Shown here: piece after piece, positions 26,826-34,041 of the stretch
How the letters are laid out: every line of letters starts with the position of its first letter
How positions within the stretch are numbered: position 1 is the stretch's first letter
The notes under the pieces: model-generated
What the model was told of the DNA's origin: nothing
Databases searched by the model: none
Seen by the model: only the letters and a program-made list of their open reading frames with translations
Program-made: the position numbers and the translations under genes
Assembly: GCA_903857265.1 (NCBI GenBank)
Contig: CAIODZ010000029.1
Span: 1 to 59,656, forward strand
Source: an uncultured Phycisphaerales bacterium
GTDB lineage: Bacteria > Planctomycetota > Phycisphaerae > Sedimentisphaerales > Anaerobacaceae
Direction of reading: 5' to 3'
Length of the DNA stretch: 59,656 bases

Positions 26826-27884
26826 ATGGCTGATACGAAGGACAATATTCTGGTCTGGCTTCCTTCTCCGATGGGGGACGCGATTTTATGCACGCCTGCC
26901 CTACGAGCGATTCGCGGGCGGTTCAACTCATCAAGGATAACGTTTTTCGCAAGCAGTATTGTGCGCCAGGTTTTTTCACCCTGCGGTTTCACGGACGCGT
27001 GGCTCGAACAAAGCAAGGACTGTGTGTTCGCCACGGCCCGGATGCTGAAGAAGCATAATTTTACGCATGCGATTATGTTCAAAAATTCTTTTGGTTCCGC
27101 TTTGGCTTGCCGGCTGGCGGGAATACCTGCTCGTATTGGTTATGCGAGGGATGGGCGGGGGATTTTGTTGACCGAGAAGTTGTATCCGCCCAGATTGCCG
27201 TCAGGGGAATTTGAGCCGATATCGATAGTTGATTATTATCTGGCTGTCGCGGCAAAACTGGGTGCCGACGTGCGGGACAGGCGCATCGGGTTGTCGGTTG
27301 AACCGAAAGATACGGAGAAATTGAAAGCAAAATTGTCGGCTGTTTTCAGCGCGAATGGCCCTGTGGTGATTCTTGTTCCAGGCGCAGCGGCGGGGCCAAG
27401 CAAACGCTGGCCTGCGGACAGGTTTGCCCAAATCGCCGACTGGCTGGCCGAAAAATACAATGTAACTGTTGTGCTGTCGGTTGCTCCTAACGCGGAGGAA
27501 AAACATATTGCAGAGTATATTGTTGATGCCGCGAAACACAAGCCGATAAACCTGGGCGATACGCCTGTCGGACTTGGGGAATTAAAGGCGCTTATCGCCG
27601 TTGCGGATTTGGTAATTTGTAATGACACGGGGCCAAGACATATTGCAATAGGGTTAAAGCGGAAAGTCATTACTCTGGTAGGGCCAAATGACCCGGCGTG
27701 GACCGACCCCGGCTACGCTGACGAGGTATTTATCAAAGGTGATGCTCCATGCGCACCCTGCGATAAGCCGGTTTGCAGGGAAACGTCGCATTTTTGTATG
27801 GAAGCGATAACCGTCGAAATGGTCTGCAAGGCGGCGGCAAAGGTTCTGGATACGGGCAGTTTCGGAAAGCGGGGTGTGATATGA
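26826..27884 (+). CDS. waaF: ADP-heptose:LPS heptosyltransferase (GT9)
   Basis: GT-B glycosyltransferase of family 9, moving heptose from ADP-heptose to the LPS core. N-terminal LVWLPSPMGDAILCTPALRAI, the donor-site VPGAAAGPSKRWPADRFAQIADWL and the C-terminal CNDTGPRHIAIGLKRKVITLVGPNDP are typical of WaaF/WaaC; a cysteine-rich CAPCDKPVC segment lies near the end, as in other family members. 352 aa. Which heptose it adds cannot be told from sequence. Its TGA stop overlaps the ATG of the kinase gene (ATGA), so translation is coupled. Confidence 0.92.
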   Translation: MADTKDNILVWLPSPMGDAILCTPALRAIRGRFNSSRITFFASSIVRQVFSPCGFTDAWLEQSKDCVFATARMLKKHNFTHAIMFKNSFGSALACRLAGIPARIGYARDGRGILLTEKLYPPRLPSGEFEPISIVDYYLAVAAKLGADVRDRRIGLSVEPKDTEKLKAKLSAVFSANGPVVILVPGAAAGPSKRWPADRFAQIADWLAEKYNVTVVLSVAPNAEEKHIAEYIVDAAKHKPINLGDTPVGLGELKALIAVADLVICNDTGPRHIAIGLKRKVITLVGPNDPAWTDPGYADEVFIKGDAPCAPCDKPVCRETSHFCMEAITVEMVCKAAAKVLDTGSFGKRGVI

Positions 27885-28708
27885 CGGAGTTTTTTATCGA
27901 CCCTGCATACAAAACCGGCTTTGAACGGCTTGGCCTGACGTCAATCGAGGCGGTGTTCGCGTTTGGGGCGGGGAAAAATCTCACAAAGGAAAATCTCGCT
28001 TCATATCGAAGCCGAATCGAATTTAAAATTGAGTCGCCTGCCACTACGGTTTTTCTTAAACGATATGACCATCCGCCGATAATGACACAGTTAAAAAACT
28101 GGTTGTCTGCTAAAAAACGAATTGCTTGTGCCCTGGCGGAGGTCGAGGCGGCGCAAAAACTGGCGGCGATGGGAATAAATACGCCGATAATGATTGCGTG
28201 GGGACAGGTTTGGGGCGGTCTTTTCGAAAGACGCAGTTTTGCGGCCATCGAGGAAATACGGGAAAGTCAATCGCTTGAGCGAAGTTTGCCAGGATTTTTT
28301 AATGGGCCGGGGACAAGTGAAACCATAGTTTTACGCAGGCAGTTTATAAAAAAATTGGCGTTGTTTATAAAAAAGTTTCACGATACCGGCTGCCGTCATC
28401 GCGATTTGTACCTGTGCCACATATTCAGGGTTCCGGATGGTCGATTTTACCTGATAGATTTGGCAAGGGTGTTTAAGCCGGCGTTATTCAGTGAAATATA
28501 CCGTGTTAAGGACGTTGCCCAGTTGCATTATTCGGCACCAGCCAGATACTTTTCAAAAACTGACCGGCTGCGATTCCTTCGGGCGTATCTTGGGCGGGAA
28601 AAACTTAACGCTGGTGACAAGATATTTGTCAGGCGCATCGCCGGCAAGGCCGGGCGTATGGCCAGACACGACGCCAAACACGGCAGGGCAGTTCCTTTCG
28701 AAACTTAA
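27881..28708 (+). CDS. LPS core heptose kinase (WaaP/InaA family)
   Basis: Eukaryotic-like kinase fold of the WaaP/RfaP family that phosphorylates heptose in the LPS core. Seen: VFLKRYDHPP with the ATP-binding Lys, the catalytic loop CRHRDLYLCHIF with Asp, and FYLIDLARV with the metal-binding Asp of the DFG-equivalent. About 275 aa from the ATG at 27881, which overlaps the waaF stop by four bases; a frame open further back has no support. Phosphorylated heptose would allow divalent-cation cross-bridging of the outer membrane. Confidence 0.86.
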   Translation: MTEFFIDPAYKTGFERLGLTSIEAVFAFGAGKNLTKENLASYRSRIEFKIESPATTVFLKRYDHPPIMTQLKNWLSAKKRIACALAEVEAAQKLAAMGINTPIMIAWGQVWGGLFERRSFAAIEEIRESQSLERSLPGFFNGPGTSETIVLRRQFIKKLALFIKKFHDTGCRHRDLYLCHIFRVPDGRFYLIDLARVFKPALFSEIYRVKDVAQLHYSAPARYFSKTDRLRFLRAYLGREKLNAGDKIFVRRIAGKAGRMARHDAKHGRAVPFET

Positions 28709-28728
28709 GCGGGCTATAATACCGACGG

Positions 28729-29913
28729 ATGAAACCAAAGATAGCAATCATAATTGAACGGGCGGATGTCTCGCTTGGCGGAGCTGAGCGTTCGGTCAGT
28801 GAATTGGCCGAGGCAATCGGTGCAATCGGCTATGAGACGCATATTCTTGCCGCCAAAGGTCAGGCAACAGTCCAAAATGTGCATATCCTGTGCGCGGATG
28901 TCGGGGGCAAGAGGACGAATTATAAGGTTTTTGCGAATGCGCTGAAAAAACACACCGAACAGACCCATTACGATATTCTTCACAGCGTTCTGCCTTTTGA
29001 CTTTGCGGATATTTATCAGCCGAGGAGCGGGACTTTTGCTGAATCAATAATCCGCAAGGCCGCAACATATCGCCCTGTTCTTCAGACGTTGAAAAAAAAG
29101 ACCGCATTTTTGAATTTTCGCAGGACCGCTTGGTTTGGTGCGGAACGTCGGCTCGCAGAAGCACAAACTGGGCCTTTGGTTGTCGCGATTTCCAATTATG
29201 TGGCGAAGCAGTTCAGGGCTCACTACCATATTCCTGAAAATAGAATGGTGGTTATACCAAACGGCGTCAAGCTGGCCGGACAGATAGAAAAGTCCCGTGT
29301 CGATTCGTTGCGGGCCAAGTTATTGGCTCAACTGGGTTCAAGAAATACGGACAATGCGGTTCTGTTTCTTTTTGTTGGGCATGATTTTAAGCGTAAAGGT
29401 CTCGATTGTCTGATGGAGGCGATTGGTCGGCTTCAAAAAACGGATAATAATACTCCCACGAGATTGGTTGTTGCCGGGCGGGCAAGCTCGACGACGTATC
29501 GCCGGCTGGCCGCAAAACTGGGAGTCGAAGAAAAAATCATATTTCTCGGAGACGTCGGCAACGTACAGGAATTGATTGCGGCGACCGATGTGGCTGTTTT
29601 ACCCACTTTCGATGACCCCTGTTCGCGGTTTATTCTCGAAGCCCTTGCTGCAGGCAAACCCGTCATAACCACGAAATTTAACGGGGCAATCGACCTGTTT
29701 GCGGATAATCGGCACGGCAGGACAATTGATGACCCGCGCGATGTTGCTGCGCTAAGTGAGGCAATCGAATACTTCACTAATCGTGATAATCTTAATCGGG
29801 CAGCGAATGCGATTATCAGTGACAATCTTCGCCGGAATGTTTCGGTCGATAGGGTCGCGCAGCAGCTTAAAGCCGTTTACGATGAAATACTGAAAAAGAA
29901 AGGGCATCTATGA
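28729..29913 (+). CDS. Glycosyltransferase family 4 (WaaG-like)
   Basis: 394 aa GT-B transferase. N-terminal IAIIIERADVSLGGAERSVSELAEAI carries the acceptor-side Gly-rich loop; the C-terminal half has FVGHDFKRKGLDCLMEAI, the donor loop ADVAVLPTFDDPCSRFILEALAAGKPVITTKFNGA with the E-x7-E pattern, and a final helix. WaaG-like LPS glucosyltransferases look like this, and the place between the core kinase and plsY supports a role in core extension; the sugar is not determinable. Its stop overlaps the plsY ATG. Confidence 0.86.
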   Translation: MKPKIAIIIERADVSLGGAERSVSELAEAIGAIGYETHILAAKGQATVQNVHILCADVGGKRTNYKVFANALKKHTEQTHYDILHSVLPFDFADIYQPRSGTFAESIIRKAATYRPVLQTLKKKTAFLNFRRTAWFGAERRLAEAQTGPLVVAISNYVAKQFRAHYHIPENRMVVIPNGVKLAGQIEKSRVDSLRAKLLAQLGSRNTDNAVLFLFVGHDFKRKGLDCLMEAIGRLQKTDNNTPTRLVVAGRASSTTYRRLAAKLGVEEKIIFLGDVGNVQELIAATDVAVLPTFDDPCSRFILEALAAGKPVITTKFNGAIDLFADNRHGRTIDDPRDVAALSEAIEYFTNRDNLNRAANAIISDNLRRNVSVDRVAQQLKAVYDEILKKKGHL

Positions 29914-30563
29914 GATTGGCCGCATTTTTAATCGGGGCGTATCTGCTCGGCTCGGTATCATTCGGGATGCTCATAGCTGTTGCTCATGGAGTTGACTTGC
30001 GCAAGGTCGGCTCAGGAAATATCGGTTCGACAAATCTGTCTCGCGCTTTGGGCAGGCGATGGGCGTATGTATGTTTTGTGCTGGATTTAGCCAAGGGCCT
30101 GTTGCCGACATTGGCTGCGGGATTATGGCTTGGCGAGAATGAGACAACAAGGGAGTTGATTGCCCAGCTTGCCGTGGGATGTGCGGCTATACTTGGCCAC
30201 ATATTCCCCATTTATCTTGGTTTCAAAGGGGGCAAAGGTGTTGCGACAAGTTTCGGCGTGGCACTGGGCCTGTGGCCCTATTATACGATTTGCGCGGTGA
30301 TTACGCTGGTGGTCTGGGTTGTCTTTGCGCTGATTTGGCGATATGTATCACTTGCTTCACTTGCCTCTGCGTTTGCTTTTCCCGTTATTCTGGTTGCGGC
30401 CATAGCAATAATCCCCGGCTGGCGTTTTGCGGATTTGTGGCCCTTGCTGATAGTCGGGATTGTTATTCCTGTTATGGTTTTTATTCTCCACAGGGACAAC
30501 ATTGTCCGTCTGCTTGCCGGCACCGAGAGCAAAATTTTTCAGAAAAACTCAGGGCAGAGGTAA
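29910..30563 (+). CDS. plsY: Glycerol-3-phosphate acyltransferase (acyl-phosphate type)
   Basis: Polytopic enzyme making lysophosphatidate from acyl-phosphate. Conserved segments YLLGSVSFGMLI, KVGSGNIGSTNLSRALG, the glycerol-phosphate loop FKGGKGVATSFGV and the final ILHRDNIVRLLAGTESK are all visible, with about five membrane helices. 217 aa is normal. It overlaps the glycosyltransferase stop by four bases (ATGA) and is the last gene of the operon. Confidence 0.95.
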   Translation: MRLAAFLIGAYLLGSVSFGMLIAVAHGVDLRKVGSGNIGSTNLSRALGRRWAYVCFVLDLAKGLLPTLAAGLWLGENETTRELIAQLAVGCAAILGHIFPIYLGFKGGKGVATSFGVALGLWPYYTICAVITLVVWVVFALIWRYVSLASLASAFAFPVILVAAIAIIPGWRFADLWPLLIVGIVIPVMVFILHRDNIVRLLAGTESKIFQKNSGQR

Positions 30564-30927
30564 TCACATCGATGATTGGTTTTTATTGCGCAGAAAGCCG
30601 CCCCGTCCGATTTTAAATCGCAGGCGGCCAACTTGAAATGTCATCCTCGGCGAAGCAGCAACCAGCCATCCCTGACTGGCCCCCCAAGAGAAACACACCA
30701 CACTTTTTTCGGATAAACCGGCTACCGCCCCCCCAAAGGGCGTTTTGTATTAGTAACCTGTGGTATTATCGATCGATTAGGGGCGGAATGCAGGAAGGAA
30801 TTGCCTAAAAAGCGACTTCGCAAAACCTAAATAATAGATAGGATATATGCCATAACGGTGTCAGGATATGGCACTTTGTGGCTATAAAGCCAATGGGCAA
30901 ATGCTTTTTGGCGTTTAATTGCTCGGT
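30564..30927. other. Intergenic region between convergent plsY and LuxR-type regulator
   Basis: 364 bases with no gene I accept. It holds several short inverted repeats: GCCGCC...GGCGGC enclosing CGATTT/AAATCG (about 30594-30628), CGCCC/GGGCG with a seven-base loop and TTTT (30726-30746, a weak plus-strand terminator), and GCCATA/TATGGC (about 30849-30872). Such structures fit the ends of two facing transcripts. A 56-codon frame (30638-30808, plus) has no ribosome site and is probably chance. Confidence 0.4.
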
Positions 30928-31581
30928 TTACGACTCCAGAGGTGTTATTCCCTCGCGGACAGCATACTTGGTGAGTTCCGCAACACTGTTGATTTTGAGC
31001 TTGTCCATTATATTACGCCGATTCGACTCAATGGTTTTGGTGCTGACATGGATTTGGAGAGCAATTTGTTTGGTGCTTTTGCCTTCGGACAAAAGCTGCA
31101 GCACTTCCCGCTCACGGTCGCTAAGTGTTGGTCCGTTGGACTGGTATTGCTTCGAGAGACGCTGGACATAGTCGTCTATCACGACGCCGGTTATCTTGGG
31201 GCTTAGATAAATTCCGCCTCCAAGGACGGTTTTTATCGCCTCCATTAGTTCGCCAAATAGGCAATCCTTCAGTATGTAGCCCGAAGCGCCCGCCTTGAGC
31301 ATTTCGGCAACGAACCGCCGGCTGGAGTGTATGGATAGCGCGATAATCTTCACGCCGTTGATTTCCTCAGTTATCTTGCGCGCGGCGTCGATACCGTTGA
31401 GATTAGGCATACTGATATCCATAATCACAAGGTCCGGTGTAAGCTGGCGAACGGTATCCACTGCCTGTCGTCCGTCCTCAACACTTCCGACCACCTCGAT
31501 GTCCGGCTGTTTTTCCAGAAGCGAGCTCAAACCCTGGCGAATAATCGCGTGGTCATCAACTAATAAAATTCTCGTAGGCAT
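30928..31581 (-). CDS. LuxR/NarL-family response regulator
   Basis: 217 aa. Receiver domain (5-120) with ILLVDDHAIIRQGL, phospho-acceptor Asp in LVIMDISMPNLNG near 54, and Lys in SGYILKD near 105; GerE-type helix-turn-helix (150-210) with LSDREREVLQLLSEGKSTKQIA and TKTIESNRRNIMDKL. It starts two bases after the kinase stop, with AAGGAG eight bases upstream of the ATG, and is almost certainly that kinase's partner. DNA targets are unknown. Confidence 0.93.
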   Translation of the reverse strand: MPTRILLVDDHAIIRQGLSSLLEKQPDIEVVGSVEDGRQAVDTVRQLTPDLVIMDISMPNLNGIDAARKITEEINGVKIIALSIHSSRRFVAEMLKAGASGYILKDCLFGELMEAIKTVLGGGIYLSPKITGVVIDDYVQRLSKQYQSNGPTLSDREREVLQLLSEGKSTKQIALQIHVSTKTIESNRRNIMDKLKINSVAELTKYAVREGITPLES

Positions 31582-31583
31582 GG

Positions 31584-33989
31584 TTACATCTCCTTATTTG
31601 TTTGGGTGTTTTTTATCGGCGCAACCATTGTGGCTTTGCAGCCGGCACCGGGTTTTGATTCTATTTCAAAACTTCCGCCAATGTTTTCCAAACTCTCGCG
31701 GACGCTGAACAATCCGAACTTTGCCTTTTTGAATGCCGTTGCCCTGACTTGTACCGAGTCGAAACCGGCACCGTTGTCTTCGACGATGACCTCTATCGAA
31801 TCATCGATTCCGCGGATACTGACCCTGATTGTTTCCGCTTTGGCGTGTTTAATACAATTGGTGAGCAGTTCGCGGACGTTCCTGAAAAGCACCACCTTAA
31901 CATTGTCGTCTAAAGGTTTGGCTTTGCCGTCGTCAAGAAACTCGGTAGCGATACCGTGTTTTATCTGAACCTGTTCATTCAGCCATTCGGAGGCAGCGGC
32001 CTCGAAACCCAATTCGTAAAGAATTGGATTACTGAGCTCAAAAGTCAATGTCCTGGTTTCCTGAATCACTTTTTCTATGCAAGAGCTTATCTGTTTAATC
32101 TCGGCAGGCGACTTTTTGGAGGGTGGTGAGCTTCGAAGGGCGTCAAGCTTGATTTTTGCCATGGCAAGCGTTTGACTTATATCGTCGTGAATCGCGCCTG
32201 CTATGCGTCTTCGTTCTCCTTCCTCGGCCAGCGTTAATCGCGCCGCCAGACGCTTAAGATGTTTTTGATACTCGAGTATTTTCTGCTCCACCTGTTTGCG
32301 TTCGGAGATGTCCCGATGAATTCCTACAAGCCCTGTGATATTGCCTGAGCTGTCCCGCAAGGGAACTTTGGTTACGAGAAGGAAATTAGCGGTGTCTGAT
32401 TTATCTGTGCACTGTGATTCCTGGTTAATAATAGGTTGGCCGGTTTGTATTACTTTCTGCTCTTCGTCAAAATAGCGTTGTGCCCGTTCCTGCTCAAAAA
32501 GGTCGAAATCTGTCTTGCCGATAATGCTGCCCTTGTTTCGTGCTTTCCATAATTCAGCCACCGGTTTATTGCAGGCGAGGAATCGGCCGTCTTTATCTTT
32601 GACATAAATCTCCCCGGGTATGTGGTCAATCAGCGTTCGCAGGAGATTTCGCTCCTGCTGCAGCTGGCTTTCGGCCAACCTTCGCTCCGTGATGTCCCGA
32701 TTGATTCCGACCATACCCACGATATTACCGCTGTGGTCCCGCAGAGGTATCTTTGTCACCAGCATACTGCGAACGCTGCCATCTGAGGCCTGGATTTCAC
32801 AGTTAATAATCGGCCGACCAGTTCGCATCAATTCCTGCTCTTTGTCAAAATACTGTTGCGCCAAGGCCTGTTCATATAAATCAAAATCTGTTTTACCTAT
32901 AAGTTCTTCTTCTCTCTTTACGCCATTGGATATAATGGTCGATTTGTTGCAGGCGATAAAGCGACTGCCTCTGTCTTTTACATACACCTTGTCAGGTATG
33001 TGGTCTATCAGCGTTCGCAGGAGATTGCGTTCTTCTTGCAGGCGTTCCTCTGCTACTTGCCGCTCAGTCACGTCGTCATAAACCGCCACTATTTCGCCGC
33101 TCGGCAGTTTATATACATAATTTTCTCGCCATCCCCCAATTCGGCTGTCTTTGTAAAGGGTCGTTGAGTGCTGCTCGGCCTTTCCGGTTTGCCATACTCG
33201 CCGGAAGACATCCAACAGACCCATCGCCTTAACACCGGGGAACACTTGTGTAACTCGTTTGTCCACAGCGTATTCTCTTCTGGTTTTATCTATTCTTTGC
33301 CCTGCCGCATTGAAATCCCTGAAAACAAAATCTGAGCCGTCGTCAACTGCCTCGTAAACCGCAACCCCGCTGCTCATATTGTTAAACAGCTCTCTGAATC
33401 TCGTCTCGCTCTCCTTGAGCTTTTGCTCCGCCTGCTTGCGTGCGGTGATATCGATCATTGTCATACGAAACTGGTCATATTCGCTCTTTTGCTTCGCAAC
33501 GGCGACACTCACCAATTGAGCAGGGAATTCAGTGCCGTCTTTCCTGCGCAGTTTGACTTCACAGCTCTGCGTGGTCCCGCTTTCAGCGACTTGCTTGTGG
33601 TGTAAATAGAAATCGTCCTGAGAACCTGGGACAATGAAATGAGAGAATTTGCTCTTCAGTAAATTGTCTCTTTCCTCACCCAGAAAGGCGGCGCCGGTAA
33701 GATTTGCTCCGACAATCAGTCCCTCCTTATTCAGGGTAAAATAACCCACAGGAGCAAAGTCATACAGTTCGCAATACTTGTTCCGAGAGTCAGCAAGCTC
33801 CAACTGGGCGTTCCTAAGCTCTTCATTCTGGATTTCCAGCTCAATCTGATGCACACGCAACTCGTGAATCAGCTCGGCCGTGTCCTCCCCATGTTGCCTC
33901 CGAAACTCCACTATCGGTTGCTTCGCTCTCTTCTCCGCCTGCTCGCGAAGATTCATGGAATCGTTTGGTTTGTCCTTCGTTGTCCTCAT
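31584..33989 (-). CDS. NarX-type PAS histidine kinase
   Basis: 801 aa with no membrane helix. A short coiled segment with the HELRVHQIELEIQNEEL motif (about 40-58) leads to four PAS domains (about 65-180, 190-310, 325-440, 450-565). The third and fourth are close copies (both start NLLRTLIDHIP and share KTDFDLYEQ/KTDFDLFEQ), a recent internal duplication. A HisKA_3 helix follows, EEGERRRIAGAIHDDISQTLA near 590-610 with His as acceptor, and an HATPase domain (ENLxNCIKHAKA type, EDNGAGFD). Pairs with the LuxR-type regulator two bases downstream. Input is presumably cytoplasmic and perhaps redox- or CheR-linked. Confidence 0.92.
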   Translation of the reverse strand: MRTTKDKPNDSMNLREQAEKRAKQPIVEFRRQHGEDTAELIHELRVHQIELEIQNEELRNAQLELADSRNKYCELYDFAPVGYFTLNKEGLIVGANLTGAAFLGEERDNLLKSKFSHFIVPGSQDDFYLHHKQVAESGTTQSCEVKLRRKDGTEFPAQLVSVAVAKQKSEYDQFRMTMIDITARKQAEQKLKESETRFRELFNNMSSGVAVYEAVDDGSDFVFRDFNAAGQRIDKTRREYAVDKRVTQVFPGVKAMGLLDVFRRVWQTGKAEQHSTTLYKDSRIGGWRENYVYKLPSGEIVAVYDDVTERQVAEERLQEERNLLRTLIDHIPDKVYVKDRGSRFIACNKSTIISNGVKREEELIGKTDFDLYEQALAQQYFDKEQELMRTGRPIINCEIQASDGSVRSMLVTKIPLRDHSGNIVGMVGINRDITERRLAESQLQQERNLLRTLIDHIPGEIYVKDKDGRFLACNKPVAELWKARNKGSIIGKTDFDLFEQERAQRYFDEEQKVIQTGQPIINQESQCTDKSDTANFLLVTKVPLRDSSGNITGLVGIHRDISERKQVEQKILEYQKHLKRLAARLTLAEEGERRRIAGAIHDDISQTLAMAKIKLDALRSSPPSKKSPAEIKQISSCIEKVIQETRTLTFELSNPILYELGFEAAASEWLNEQVQIKHGIATEFLDDGKAKPLDDNVKVVLFRNVRELLTNCIKHAKAETIRVSIRGIDDSIEVIVEDNGAGFDSVQVRATAFKKAKFGLFSVRESLENIGGSFEIESKPGAGCKATMVAPIKNTQTNKEM

Positions 33990-34041
33990 TTTTCAAACTC
34001 CTCGACGAATGCAAATCTGACAAAACAAAAAACCGGCTTAC

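Noticed and set aside
30638-30808. 56-codon plus-strand frame after plsY
   Set aside because: No ribosome site, covers a hairpin with a T tract, Pro/Arg-rich product.
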